Shown here piece after piece: positions 1 through 9,959 of a DNA stretch of 64,000 bases (position 1 is the first letter of the stretch; every line of letters begins with the position of its first letter). Position numbers and translations under genes: made by a program. The stretch covers positions 4,588,001-4,652,000 of the forward strand of contig NZ_CP134400.1 in assembly GCF_002968285.2 (NCBI RefSeq). The letters run 5' to 3'. The notes beneath the pieces were generated by a model. The model searched no databases. It had not been told where the DNA came from and saw only the letters and a list, made by a program, of their open reading frames with translations. The stretch comes from Mycobacterium sp. ITM-2016-00318 (lineage in GTDB: Bacteria > Actinomycetota > Actinomycetes > Mycobacteriales > Mycobacteriaceae).

Positions 1-40
1 AGGAGGGTGCTTGGCACGATCCGGCTGGGGTGCCCCGCGA

Positions 41-529
41 GTGAGGAAAGGTCTGGCGGTGCTCGCAGCCGTCGTCGTGCTGGCGTCCGTCGCGACCGGC
101 GTACTCATCTGGCGGTTGACCCGTCACCCGGCGTCCGAGCATCCGGAGATCAGCGCCTACACGCGCGGGCAGTTGGTGCGCATCGGCCCGTACCAGTACT
201 GCGCGGTGCTCAACCCCACGGACTGTGAAACCCCGCGCGCCGACGGTGAATTGGCAGTCGACCCGCGACACACCGATCCCATTCAACTGTCGGTGCCGCC
301 CGCCATCGCCGACGCGCCCTGGATCCTGGTACGCACCTACGAGGACTCCGACGTCGTCAACGAGTTCCGGCCCGCCACCACGCACGCGGTCACCATCCCC
401 ACGATGGACCCGCGTCGCGGGCGACTCTTCGGGTTCGCCGTGCAGTTACCCACGCTGGTCCGCGACGAGCAGGGCAACGAGTTCCCGTGGACGCACGCCG
501 AGTGGTCGGTGAAGACTGCCTGGTCCTAG
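41..529 (+). CDS. Exported DUF2771-type protein
   Basis: Predicted 162-aa protein with a positively charged N-terminus followed by one hydrophobic segment (about residues 4-24), so it is probably secreted or anchored in the membrane with a short extracytoplasmic domain. Two cysteines (motif YQYCAVLNPTDC) could form a disulfide. Composition and position beside cspB fit the actinobacterial DUF2771 family (Rv0875c-like), which has no known function. The start is uncertain: GTG at 41 sits just before the hydrophobic segment, TTG at 11 is the longest in-window option, and AGGAGG at 1-6 lies only 4 nt from that TTG. A start left of the window cannot be excluded. Its stop codon overlaps the stop of the convergent next gene. 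Confidence 0.7.
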   Translation: MRKGLAVLAAVVVLASVATGVLIWRLTRHPASEHPEISAYTRGQLVRIGPYQYCAVLNPTDCETPRADGELAVDPRHTDPIQLSVPPAIADAPWILVRTYEDSDVVNEFRPATTHAVTIPTMDPRRGRLFGFAVQLPTLVRDEQGNEFPWTHAEWSVKTAWS

Positions 530-1530
530 GCCGCTCCATGCCCGGCCGGTACCCGCTCGCCGTCCCGCGTCGGCCCCGGCGGCGTACCGTCGCCGAACGG
601 CCTGCCGCCCAAGGCTTCCCGATCGTGCGGGGTCAACCAGTTGGACAGGTCAGGCCCCTTCGGGACGATGCGCGTCGGGTTGATGTCGGTGTGCACGATG
701 TAGTAGTGCTGCTTGATCTGCACGAAGTCGACGGTGTCGCCGAAGCCGGGCGTCTGGAACAGGTCACGCGCGTAGGCCCACAACGCAGGCATCTCGTCGA
801 GCTTGGACCGGTTGCACTTGAAATGCCCGTGATAGACGGGATCGAAGCGGGCCAGCGTGGTGAACAACCGGACGTCGGCCTCGGTGATGTTGTCCCCCAC
901 CAGATATCGCTGATTTTCCAGCCTCGCGTTGAGCCAGTCCAGCGCGGTGAACAGCCGGTCGTAGGCACTGTCGTAGGCCTGCTGCGAACCGGCGAAACCG
1001 CAGCGGTACACGCCGTTGTTGACCTCGGTGTAGATGCGTTGGGCGACCTCGTCGATCTCGTCACGCAGCGCTTCGGGATACAGCTGCGGTGCGCCGTCGC
1101 GGTGACACTGCGTCCACTCGCCCGAGAAGTCGAGCGTCATCTGCGGGAAATCGTTGGTGACCACCTGACCGGTGGGCACGTCGACGATCGCCGGAACCGT
1201 GATGCCCTTCTCGTAGTCGGGGAAGCGGGCGAAGTAGGCGTCCTGCAGCCGCGGGATCTTGAGCACCGGGTCGACGCCGCCGGGGTCCAGATCGAAGGTC
1301 CAGCTGCGCTCGTCGTGGGTGGGCCCGCAGAAGCCGATGGACAGTACGTCTTCCAGCCCGAGGAGGCGCCGCACGATGATTGCGCGGTTGGCCCACGGAC
1401 AGGCCCGCGCGACGATCAGCCGGTAGCGGCCGGGTTCCACGGGATAGCCGTCGCGACCGTCCGCGGTGATGCGGGTTTCGATGTACTTGGTGTCGCGGTT
1501 GAACTCACCGCCGCCGGAGACGTATGCCAC
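526..1530 (-). CDS. Glutathionyl-hydroquinone reductase-like GST-fold protein
   Basis: 334-aa protein of the Xi-class glutathione transferase family (PcpF/YqjG-like), which reductively removes glutathione from quinone conjugates. The N-terminal thioredoxin-like half carries the CPWA motif with the catalytic cysteine at residue 44 (ACPWANRA), followed by the aromatic-rich all-helical C-terminal domain (YLVGDNITEADVRLF). GTG at 1530 is chosen because the frame continues upstream only through DNA antisense to cspB. Mycobacteria make mycothiol rather than glutathione, so the true thiol partner is probably different; that is inference. Confidence 0.85.
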   Translation of the reverse strand: MAYVSGGGEFNRDTKYIETRITADGRDGYPVEPGRYRLIVARACPWANRAIIVRRLLGLEDVLSIGFCGPTHDERSWTFDLDPGGVDPVLKIPRLQDAYFARFPDYEKGITVPAIVDVPTGQVVTNDFPQMTLDFSGEWTQCHRDGAPQLYPEALRDEIDEVAQRIYTEVNNGVYRCGFAGSQQAYDSAYDRLFTALDWLNARLENQRYLVGDNITEADVRLFTTLARFDPVYHGHFKCNRSKLDEMPALWAYARDLFQTPGFGDTVDFVQIKQHYYIVHTDINPTRIVPKGPDLSNWLTPHDREALGGRPFGDGTPPGPTRDGERVPAGHGAA

Positions 1531-1640
1531 GCCCCCAGCATGCCCGCTTTCCTCCGTTGACTCTGCGGCCCGGGCGCGAATCCGAGAAACTTGCGCCCTC
1601 AGCGCGGACTCAACGCCGTGTCCGCGCGAATGAGTGAGGG

Positions 1641-2057
1641 CTAAGCCTGGCCGTCGAGCTCGCGGGCGACGGCGCGCACCACTTCGGAGACCCGGCGCGC
1701 AACCTTGCGGTCGGGGTAACGGCCTTTGCGCAGCTCGGGCTGCACCGCGCCCTCCAGCAGCGTGATCATGTCCTCGACCATGCCGTGCAGTTCGTCGGGC
1801 GAGTGCTTGTGCTCGGCCGCAGCGGCTTCGCGGCGGGTGCGGGTCAGGCTCGGTGGCGGGTCGAGCACCTTGACGTTCAGCGCCTGCGGGCCGCGTCGGC
1901 CTGCGGCCATGCCGAATTCGACCTTCTGCCCCGCTTTGAGTCCTTCGACACCTGCGGGCAGGGCCGAGGAGCGGACGTAGACGTCCTCGCCTTCCTCCTG
2001 CGAAAGGAAGCCGAAGCCCTTGTCGGCGTCGTACCACTTAACCCGGCCGGTCGGCAC
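1641..2057 (-). CDS. cspB: Cold-shock domain protein with C-terminal extension
   Basis: 138-aa protein. Residues 1-65 form a cold-shock domain with the RNA-binding motifs KGFGFL and VYVRSSAL. It is followed by an extension typical of mycobacterial CspB (Rv0871-like), rich in charged residues and containing [13 protein letters not shown]. It should bind single-stranded RNA or DNA in the cytoplasm. GTG at 2057 is chosen because it gives the standard N-terminus [10 protein letters not shown] and has a GGTGAG ribosome site at good spacing; a start at 2066 would add three residues. It is divergent from the yccF-moaA-moaD group. Confidence 0.9.
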   Translation of the reverse strand: MPTGRVKWYDADKGFGFLSQEEGEDVYVRSSALPAGVEGLKAGQKVEFGMAAGRRGPQALNVKVLDPPPSLTRTRREAAAAEHKHSPDELHGMVEDMITLLEGAVQPELRKGRYPDRKVARRVSEVVRAVARELDGQA

Positions 2058-2203
2058 TGGTCTCACCCGCTTGCAATCTCGTATCTACATAAGGAAAGCG
2101 TCCCGCCGTTTCCGCTGGGACGCGCATGCGTGATCCTACTCGGAGGCCGCCGCGACCAGCACCCCCATTACTCGGTAGGCTGAAACCACAGCTGGAGGAA
2201 GAG

Positions 2204-2608
2204 ATGCGCCTGATCCTGAACATCATTTGGTTGGTCTTCGGCGGCCTGTGGCTGGCGTTGGGTTACCTGCTGGCGGCGCTCATCTGCTTCATCCTGATCG
2301 TCACGATCCCGTTCGGGTTCGCCTCGCTGCGCATCGCCTCCTACGCACTGTGGCCCTTCGGCCGCACGGTGATTGACAAACCCGGCACCAGGCCGGGCGC
2401 GCTCGTCGGAAACGTCATCTGGGTGCTGCTGTTCGGCATCTGGCTGGCCATCGGCCACGTCATCACCGCGGTCGCGATGGCGATCACGATCATCGGTATC
2501 CCGCTGGCGCTGGCCAACCTCAAGCTCATCCCGGTCTCGCTCGTGCCGCTGGGCAAAGAGATCGTGCCGGCCGACTCCCTGGACGCCCCCGTGCGAGCCG
2601 CCGCGTGA
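2204..2608 (+). CDS. YccF domain membrane protein
   Basis: 134-aa protein with two copies of a hydrophobic YccF-type repeat (segments near residues 3-45 and 65-110; motifs ALWPFGR and LIPVSLVPLGKEI), expected to lie in the inner membrane. It matches Rv0870c in type and position; function unknown. ATG at 2204 has an excellent ribosome site (GGAGGAAGAG) directly upstream, so the longer reading from 2126 is rejected. The end overlaps the moaA start by 4 nt (GTGA), indicating co-transcription with the molybdopterin genes. Confidence 0.85.
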   Translation: MRLILNIIWLVFGGLWLALGYLLAALICFILIVTIPFGFASLRIASYALWPFGRTVIDKPGTRPGALVGNVIWVLLFGIWLAIGHVITAVAMAITIIGIPLALANLKLIPVSLVPLGKEIVPADSLDAPVRAAA

Positions 2609-3657
2609 CGGTCACCCCGCTCGGTCTTCCGTCGGTCAAGCGGCCCGTGGGGCCCGCGCCGACCGACGGGCCGCTGCTGGACACCTACGGCAGGGTCGCC
2701 ACGGACCTGCGGGTGTCGCTGACCGACCGCTGCAATCTGCGCTGCACCTACTGCATGCCCGCAGAGGGGCTGGACTGGATGGCCGGTGACCAACTGCTGG
2801 GCGTCGACGAGCTGACTCGGCTGCTTCGCATCGCGGTGACGCGGCTCGGGGTCACCCGCGTTCGCTTCACCGGCGGCGAGCCACTGCTGGCCAAACGACT
2901 AGAGGACGTGGTCACCGCCACTGCCGCATTGCAGCCTCGGCCAGAAATCACGTTGACCACCAACGGAATCGGGCTCGACCGTCGCGCGGAAGGTCTCAAG
3001 CGCGCCGGGCTGAACCGGATCAATGTCTCGCTCGACACCGTCGATGCCGAGCGCTTCGCCCACATCACCCGACGCAACCGGCTCGACGATGTACTGGCCG
3101 GGCTGACCGCCGCGCATCAGGCCGGCCTGCGGCCGGTCAAGGTCAACGCCGTGCTCGACCCGGAGACCGGGCTCGAGGACGCGGTCACGCTGCTGCGCTT
3201 CTGCCTGGACCACGACTATCGGCTACGCATCATCGAGCAGATGCCGCTGGACGCCGGCCATGCATGGTCGCGTGGCACCGCACTCGGCGCCGGCGACATA
3301 TTGGCGGCCCTTCAGCGCCAATTCCGGCTGACGCCCGATCCCGCTCCGCGCGGCTCGGCGCCGGCACAGCTGTGGCTGGTCGACGGCGGACCCGCCACCG
3401 TGGGCGTCATCGCGTCGGTGTCAGACGCGTTCTGTTCGGCCTGCGACCGCACCCGGCTGACCGCCGACGGCCAGGTCCGCAGCTGCCTGTTCTCCCGCGA
3501 GGAAACCGACCTGCGCGGCCTGATGCGCGCGGGCGCCGACGACGACGCCGTCGAGGCGGCATGGCGCGCGGCGATGTGGGCCAAGCCGGCGGGCCACGGC
3601 ATCAACGATCCGGATTTCGTGCAGCCCGACCGCCCGATGAGCGCGATCGGCGGCTGA
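2605..3657 (+). CDS. moaA: GTP 3',8-cyclase MoaA, radical SAM
   Basis: 350-aa enzyme for the first step of molybdopterin synthesis, converting GTP to 3',8-cyclo-GTP. The N-terminal radical-SAM cluster site is C43-x3-C47-x2-C50 (DRCNLRCTYC). The second, substrate-binding [4Fe-4S] site is C277-x2-C280-x13-C294. The protein ends in Gly-Gly (SAIGG), which MoaA needs for activity. The GTG start overlaps the yccF stop. It corresponds to moaA2/Rv0869c; the partner genes moaC, mog and moaE lie convergently on the other side of rpfA. Confidence 0.95.
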   Translation: MTVTPLGLPSVKRPVGPAPTDGPLLDTYGRVATDLRVSLTDRCNLRCTYCMPAEGLDWMAGDQLLGVDELTRLLRIAVTRLGVTRVRFTGGEPLLAKRLEDVVTATAALQPRPEITLTTNGIGLDRRAEGLKRAGLNRINVSLDTVDAERFAHITRRNRLDDVLAGLTAAHQAGLRPVKVNAVLDPETGLEDAVTLLRFCLDHDYRLRIIEQMPLDAGHAWSRGTALGAGDILAALQRQFRLTPDPAPRGSAPAQLWLVDGGPATVGVIASVSDAFCSACDRTRLTADGQVRSCLFSREETDLRGLMRAGADDDAVEAAWRAAMWAKPAGHGINDPDFVQPDRPMSAIGG

Positions 3658-3659
3658 CG

Positions 3660-3713
3660 GTGCGCACGCGAGGAGCAGATACAACAGTGCGCACACGAGG
3701 AGCAGATCGAACA
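3660..3713 (+). repeat. Tandem 27-bp repeat carrying SD and GTG start of moaD
   Basis: Two 27-bp units (3660-3686 and 3687-3713) each begin with GTGCGCAC and contain AGGAGCAGAT, so each brings a GTG and an AGGAG site 11 nt before the next GTG. Because 27 is a multiple of 3, GTGs at 3660, 3687 and 3714 are all in frame with moaD. The units differ at only a few bases, which suggests recent slippage duplication. Confidence 0.9.
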
Positions 3714-3986
3714 GTGCACACGACGTCGACGGCGAGCCTGCTGCTGACCGTCCGTTATTTCGCCGCGGCACGCGCGGCTGCGGGCACTGAGAGCGAGACG
3801 GTGCGGGTGGCTCCGGGCACGACGGTCGCCGCGCTCGTCGACACCCTCGCCGCACGCGACCCGGAACTTGCCCGGGTGCTCAAACGGTGCTCGTTTCTGT
3901 GCGACGGGATCGCGGTCCGTGACGAGGGGCTAAACCTGCTCGACGGCCAGACTGTCGATGTGCTTCCGCCCTTTGCCGGCGGATAA
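3714..3986 (+). CDS. moaD: Molybdopterin synthase sulfur-carrier subunit MoaD
   Basis: 90-aa ubiquitin-fold protein ending in Phe-Ala-Gly-Gly. The C-terminal Gly is activated and thiocarboxylated to donate sulfur for the dithiolene of molybdopterin, with MoaE as partner. The N-terminal strand (LLLTVRYFAAARAAAG) is typical of MoaD. GTG at 3714 gives normal length; two upstream in-frame GTGs at 3660 and 3687 lie in a tandem repeat and would add 9 or 18 residues, so the translated start may be mixed. It follows moaA by 56 nt and is followed by a terminator hairpin. Confidence 0.9.
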   Translation: MHTTSTASLLLTVRYFAAARAAAGTESETVRVAPGTTVAALVDTLAARDPELARVLKRCSFLCDGIAVRDEGLNLLDGQTVDVLPPFAGG

Positions 3987-4063
3987 AAGTGATTTCCGTC
4001 ACATCACGAAATGGTCACGAACTGGCTACGGCTCCGTGACCTAGAAGATAGACCAGCAGAAAC

Positions 4064-4084
4064 GCCCGGGATTCCTGGGCTTTT
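4064..4084 (+). terminator. Hairpin terminator after moaD
   Basis: Stem GCCCGGG / CCTGGGC with a 3-nt loop, followed at once by TTTT, 78 nt after the moaD stop. It separates the molybdopterin transcript from the rpfA leader. Confidence 0.7.
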
Positions 4085-4211
4085 AGAACCCCATTAGGAT
4101 TTGCCATCGGGCGAAACGCCGCAGGTGGCAAAAGATGAATAAAACGTGCCGAGCCGCTAGCTTCTTCCCCAAGCCAGTCGACCCTAATCGGCTAGCCCTT
4201 CCTGTCCGATA

Positions 4212-5873
<1,662 letters not shown>

Positions 5874-5881
<8 letters not shown>

Positions 5882-6302
5882 AGTTCACCCACTCGTCGGA
5901 ACCGTCGGCGAAGAACTGGTGCTTCCACACCGGTAGCCGCTCTTTCACGCGGTCGACCAACCGGGCGCAGACGTCGAACGCGGCCTGTCGGTGATCGGCC
6001 GCGACGGCGGCCACCAAGGCCGCGTCACCGATCTCGAGCCTGCCGATGCGGTGGCTGACCGCGATCGCTCGCACGCCGTCGGAGTCGGCCGCGATCTGGG
6101 CGACCACCTCAGCCAGGGTCTGCTGGGCGCTCGGATGCGCGGAGTACTCCAGCCGCGTCACCGTGCGCCCGCCGTCGTGATCGCGCACGACACCGGCGAA
6201 GCCGACGACCGCCCCTGCGGCCTGATGCCCGACGACGTCCTCGTGCTCGGACAGCTCGATGGTCTGCTCGGTCAGATCTGCACGCAGCACGACGGCGGTC
6301 AT
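5874..6302 (-). CDS. moaE: Molybdopterin synthase catalytic subunit MoaE
   Basis: 142-aa large subunit of molybdopterin synthase, which uses the MoaD thiocarboxylate to insert sulfur into precursor Z. Family motifs are visible: [16 protein letters not shown], the central [14 protein letters not shown], and the Lys-containing [10 protein letters not shown] near the C-terminus. The ATG overlaps the mog stop by 4 nt (ATGA), so it is the last gene of a moaC-mog-moaE operon. Length is normal; Rv0866-like. Confidence 0.93.
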
Positions 6303-6778
6303 TGTCTGTGGTCCTTACCAGCGAGCTGATCGAGAGCATGCTCGAGGACGTCGTCGAGGACACCGAGACCGTCCTTGACGCCACCGGTGGAGCCCGGCAG
6401 GTTCACCACCAGCGTGCGGTCCTTCACGCCGCAGACGCCGCGCGACAATACCGATGTCGGCACGTGCGGCAGCCCCGACCGCCGGATCGCGTCGGCGAGG
6501 CCGAGAATCTGATAGTCGACGATGCCCGCAGTGGCTTCGGCGGTCCGGTCGGTCGGCGAGATACCGGTACCGCCGGACGTGATCACCACGTCCGGCTTCT
6601 CGCCGATGGCTGCCGTCAGCGCGTTGTACACATCGGCGCCGTCCGCGACCACCGTCGGAGTAGGCGTCGTGATGCCGCGGCGGTTGAGCCAATCGATGAT
6701 GATCGGGCCGGTGCGGTCGGAGTAGACACCGGCCGCCGCGCGGGTCGACGCGATGACGACTCGTCCGGTCCGTGTCAC
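6299..6778 (-). CDS. mog: Molybdopterin adenylyltransferase Mog/MoaB
   Basis: 159-aa MogA/MoaB-type protein that adenylates molybdopterin before metal insertion. It shows the MPT-binding signature [15 protein letters not shown] and the later [13 protein letters not shown] loop. GTG at 6778 is chosen because it gives the usual N-terminus ([11 protein letters not shown]) and overlaps the moaC stop by 4 nt; longer readings run antisense into other DNA. It is the middle gene of the moaC-mog-moaE operon (Rv0865-like). Confidence 0.9.
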   Translation of the reverse strand: MTRTGRVVIASTRAAAGVYSDRTGPIIIDWLNRRGITTPTPTVVADGADVYNALTAAIGEKPDVVITSGGTGISPTDRTAEATAGIVDYQILGLADAIRRSGLPHVPTSVLSRGVCGVKDRTLVVNLPGSTGGVKDGLGVLDDVLEHALDQLAGKDHRQ

Positions 6779-7275
6779 GGCCGCGTCCACAGCCCCGTTT
6801 TGCCGCCTTCTTTGCGCAGCACCCGAATGTCGTCGATGCCGGCTGCGGGGTCGACGGCCTTGAGCATGTCGTAGAGGGTCAGCGCCGCCACGCTGACCGC
6901 CGTCAGCGCCTCCATCTCCACGCCGGTGCGATCGGTGCTGCGCACCGTGGCGGTGATGCCGACCTCGGTGTCGCCGATCTCGAAGTCGACGTCGACGCCG
7001 GTCAAGGCGAGCTGATGGCACAACGGAATCAGATCGCTGGTGCGTTTGGCCGCGAGGATGCCCGCGATGCGCGCGGTGGCCAGGGCGTCACCCTTGGGCA
7101 GACCGCCCGAGGCGATGAGGGCCACGACGTCCGCGCGGGTACGCAGGGTGCCCGCCGCGACGGCGGTGCGCTTGCTGGCGTCCTTGCCCGTCACGTCGAC
7201 CATGTGCGCCGCACCCGTGTCGTCGAGGTGCGACAGAGTGGGGCCGGCCGGGCCGGAATGATCGGCGCCGGCCAC
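6775..7275 (-). CDS. moaC: Cyclic pyranopterin monophosphate synthase MoaC
   Basis: 166-aa enzyme that converts 3',8-cyclo-GTP made by MoaA into cyclic pyranopterin monophosphate. Conserved features are AAHMVDV near the start, [46 protein letters not shown] and the Lys-rich [17 protein letters not shown] at 7275 gives the family length and starts just after the stop of the small upstream gene. Confidence 0.93.
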   Translation of the reverse strand: MAGADHSGPAGPTLSHLDDTGAAHMVDVTGKDASKRTAVAAGTLRTRADVVALIASGGLPKGDALATARIAGILAAKRTSDLIPLCHQLALTGVDVDFEIGDTEVGITATVRSTDRTGVEMEALTAVSVAALTLYDMLKAVDPAAGIDDIRVLRKEGGKTGLWTRP

Positions 7276-7277
7276 GA

Positions 7278-7466
7278 CTACCGGTTGACGACTGTGACCG
7301 GGTGCGTATATGGCAGCTCGTCGGAAGGCAGCGGGAACGTCAGGTCGCCGAAGGGCGACAGCGCGCCTGTCCGGTCGGCGGCCACCTCGCTGACCGCGTG
7401 ATCGTCTTCGCCGGTCGCCGGCCACCCGTTGTCGACGTAGCGGGCCTTCTTCTTCTTGTCTGCCAC
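7278..7466 (-). CDS. Small conserved mycobacterial protein (Rv0863-like)
   Basis: 62-aa hydrophilic protein starting with a Lys-rich stretch ([16 protein letters not shown]). Its stop lies 2 nt before the moaC start, so it heads the moaC-mog-moaE operon. Start and context match Rv0863, whose function is unknown. GTG at 7466 is the start. The divergent helicase-associated gene begins 93 nt away. Confidence 0.75.
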   Translation of the reverse strand: MADKKKKARYVDNGWPATGEDDHAVSEVAADRTGALSPFGDLTFPLPSDELPYTHPVTVVNR

Positions 7467-7545
7467 GCTTCACATTGTGGCAGGCGCCGCGACCGGTGGC
7501 GAGACCGGCGCGGACGCGAGGTGCGAGACAGGCGTAAGCCTGCTT

Positions 7546-7551
7546 TACGCT
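7546..7551 (+). promoter_or_regulatory. -10 hexamer TACGCT, leaderless start at 7560
   Basis: TACGCT fits the mycobacterial TANNNT -10 and ends 8 nt before ATG 7560, where no Shine-Dalgarno sequence is present. This implies a leaderless mRNA for the helicase-associated gene. Confidence 0.55.
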
Positions 7552-7559
7552 GGTCAGTA

Positions 7560-9815
7560 ATGTCCGAACACAACCCAGGCGTGCCGCTGGGCGCCTGGCT
7601 AGCGGATCTGCCTGACGAGCGGCTGATTCGGCTGCTCGAGCTGCGACCCGACCTGACTCAGCCGCCGCCGGGCAGCATCGCGGCGCTCGCCGCGCGAGCG
7701 CAGGCCAGACAATCGGTCAAGGCCGCCACCGATGAGCTGGACTTTCTGCGGTTGGCGGCACTCGACGCGCTGCTGACCCTGCACGCCGACACGACACCGG
7801 TGCCCCTGACCAAGTTGACCGCGCTGCTCGGGGATCGCGCCGACGAGGAGGCCATCGCCGCAGCGGTCGACGACCTGCGCGAGCGGGCGCTGGTATGGGG
7901 TGACTCCGAGGTCCGGGTCGCGGCCGAAGCCTCGTCGGGCCTGCCGTGGTATCCCGGCCAGGCGGTGCTCGAGGGCGCCGAACCCACCGGCGTTGAGATC
8001 GCCGACCGGCTTCCCGACATCGACGACGCGCAACGCGATCTCTTGCGGCGCCTGATGGAGGGTTCGCCGATGGGCCGCACGCGGGACGCGGCACCGGGCA
8101 CGCCCGCGGACCGGCCGGTGCAACGGTTGCTTGCGGCGGGCCTGTTGCGGCAGGTCGACGCCGAAACGGTGATCCTGCCGCGACAGGTCGGCCAGGTGCT
8201 GCGCGGTGAGATCCCCGGACCGGTCGAGCTGACGCCACCGGATCCCGTGGTGTCGACGACAACCGCCAAGGATGTCGACGCGGTGGCGGCAGGCGCCGTC
8301 ATCGATCTGCTGCGAGAAGTCGAGGTGGTGCTCGAAACACTCGGGGCCACACCGATTCCCGAGCTACGCAGCGGCGGCCTCGGCGTCCGGGACGTCAAGC
8401 GGTTGACGAAGGTCACCGGCATCGACGAGCCGCGGCTCGGGCTGATCCTCGAACTGTCGGCGGCAGCGGGGTTGATCGCGGCTGGACTGCCCGACCCAGA
8501 ACCGGTCGACGGCACCGGACCGTTCTGGGCGCCGACGGTGGCGGCTGACCGCTTCGTCGAGTCCCCCGTCGCCGTGCGCTGGCATCAGCTGGCGTCCACC
8601 TGGCTCGACCTGCCCGGCAGGCCGGGACTGATCGGCGGTCGCGGCCCCGACGGCAAACCCTATGCGGCGCTATCGGATTCGCTGTATTCGACGGCCGCTC
8701 CGCATGACCGCCGATTGCTGTTGAGCGTGCTGGCCGACCTGCCCGACGGCGCAGGTGTGAATGCGGCCGAGGCGTCTCGGGCGATGATCTGGCGGCGCCC
8801 GCGCTGGGCGGTGCGGCTCCAGCCGCAGCCCGTCGGCGACCTGCTGACCGAGTCTCACGCACTGGGCATCGTCGGCCGCGGGGCCATCACCAGTCCAGGG
8901 CGCAAGTTGCTGGCGGGCGACGTGGGTGCCGTCGACGCGATGGCCAAGGTGCTGCCCGAGCCCATCGACCACTTCCTGTTGCAGGCCGACCTGACCGTCA
9001 TCGTCCCCGGCCCGCTCGAACGCGACCTCGCCGACCAGTTGGCGTCGGTGGCAACCGTGGAGTCGGCGGGCGCGGCCATGGTGTACCGGATAAGCGAGGC
9101 GTCGATCCGCCGGGCACTGGACACCGGCCGCACCGCAAGCGAATTGCACGCGCTGTTCGAACGCCATTCGAGAACACCTGTACCGCAGGGTCTCACCTAT
9201 CTCATCGACGACGTTGCGCGTCGCCACGGCCAGCTGCGGGTCGGCATGGCCGCGTCGTTCGTCCGCTGCGAGGATCCGGCGCTGCTCGCCCAGGCGGTCG
9301 GCGCCCCCGCCGCCGAGCCGCTGGAGATGCGACTGCTCGCCCCGACCGTCGCGGTGTCGCAGGCGCCGATCTCGGAGGTGCTCGCGGCACTGCGCACCGC
9401 AGGCTTCGCCCCCGCCGCCGAGGATTCCACCGGCACGATCGTCGACATCCGCGCCAGGGGGGCCCGCGTCCCGCCGCCTGCGAACCGTCGGGTTCCGCGA
9501 CCGCTGACACCCCCGGCAGGACAGACGCTCAGCGCGATCGTCGCGGTGTTGCGCAAGGTGGCCTCGCAACCGTTCGCCAATATGCGGATCGATCCTGCGG
9601 TGGCGATCTCGCAGCTGCAGGAGGCGGCCCGGATGCAGTCCTCGGTGGTGATCGGCTACGTCGACCCCGCAGGGGTGGCGACTCAGCGGGTGGTGGCGCC
9701 GGTGAGCGTCCGCGGTGGTCAGCTGACCGCCTGGGATCCTGCCACCGGCCGGGTCAGGGATTTCGCGATCCACCGCGTGACCTCCGTCGTATCCGCCGAC
9801 AACGACGAGGCCTGA
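7560..9815 (+). CDS. Helicase-associated (XPB/Ssl2 N-terminal-like) protein
   Basis: 751-aa cytoplasmic protein matching Rv0862c in length and position. It contains the domain known as helicase XPB/Ssl2 N-terminal-like or helicase C3, here separate from the motor; no Walker A motif is visible. Winged-helix-like segments occur in the middle ([21 protein letters not shown]). The C-terminal part ([31 protein letters not shown]) resembles WYL-type regulatory domains, as seen by eye. It lies directly before the XPB helicase gene, which suggests a partner in DNA repair or remodelling. The start is the first ATG behind a -10 hexamer. Confidence 0.8.
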   Translation: MSEHNPGVPLGAWLADLPDERLIRLLELRPDLTQPPPGSIAALAARAQARQSVKAATDELDFLRLAALDALLTLHADTTPVPLTKLTALLGDRADEEAIAAAVDDLRERALVWGDSEVRVAAEASSGLPWYPGQAVLEGAEPTGVEIADRLPDIDDAQRDLLRRLMEGSPMGRTRDAAPGTPADRPVQRLLAAGLLRQVDAETVILPRQVGQVLRGEIPGPVELTPPDPVVSTTTAKDVDAVAAGAVIDLLREVEVVLETLGATPIPELRSGGLGVRDVKRLTKVTGIDEPRLGLILELSAAAGLIAAGLPDPEPVDGTGPFWAPTVAADRFVESPVAVRWHQLASTWLDLPGRPGLIGGRGPDGKPYAALSDSLYSTAAPHDRRLLLSVLADLPDGAGVNAAEASRAMIWRRPRWAVRLQPQPVGDLLTESHALGIVGRGAITSPGRKLLAGDVGAVDAMAKVLPEPIDHFLLQADLTVIVPGPLERDLADQLASVATVESAGAAMVYRISEASIRRALDTGRTASELHALFERHSRTPVPQGLTYLIDDVARRHGQLRVGMAASFVRCEDPALLAQAVGAPAAEPLEMRLLAPTVAVSQAPISEVLAALRTAGFAPAAEDSTGTIVDIRARGARVPPPANRRVPRPLTPPAGQTLSAIVAVLRKVASQPFANMRIDPAVAISQLQEAARMQSSVVIGYVDPAGVATQRVVAPVSVRGGQLTAWDPATGRVRDFAIHRVTSVVSADNDEA

Positions 9816-9915
9816 CCTCTGCCGTTCCCTCGCGCGCCTGTGCGTATGCAGTCGACGCGCCGCCACAAACCAACAGTTCACGCATGCTCGATGGACTGCG
9901 TGTCCGGGCCATCGG

Positions 9916-9921
9916 GATAAT
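9916..9921 (+). promoter_or_regulatory. Possible -10 (GATAAT) for the XPB helicase gene
   Basis: GATAAT lies 38 nt before ATG 9960 in the 144-nt gap after the helicase-associated gene. No clear -35 is seen. It would give a short leader. Confidence 0.3.
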
Positions 9922-9959
9922 GGACAAAATGACCGACCGAAGACGACCGCGAGTCGAGA

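Noticed and set aside
487..1560. 357-codon plus-strand frame
   Set aside because: Antisense to the glutathionyl-hydroquinone reductase-like gene, whose CPWA motif fixes the true frame.
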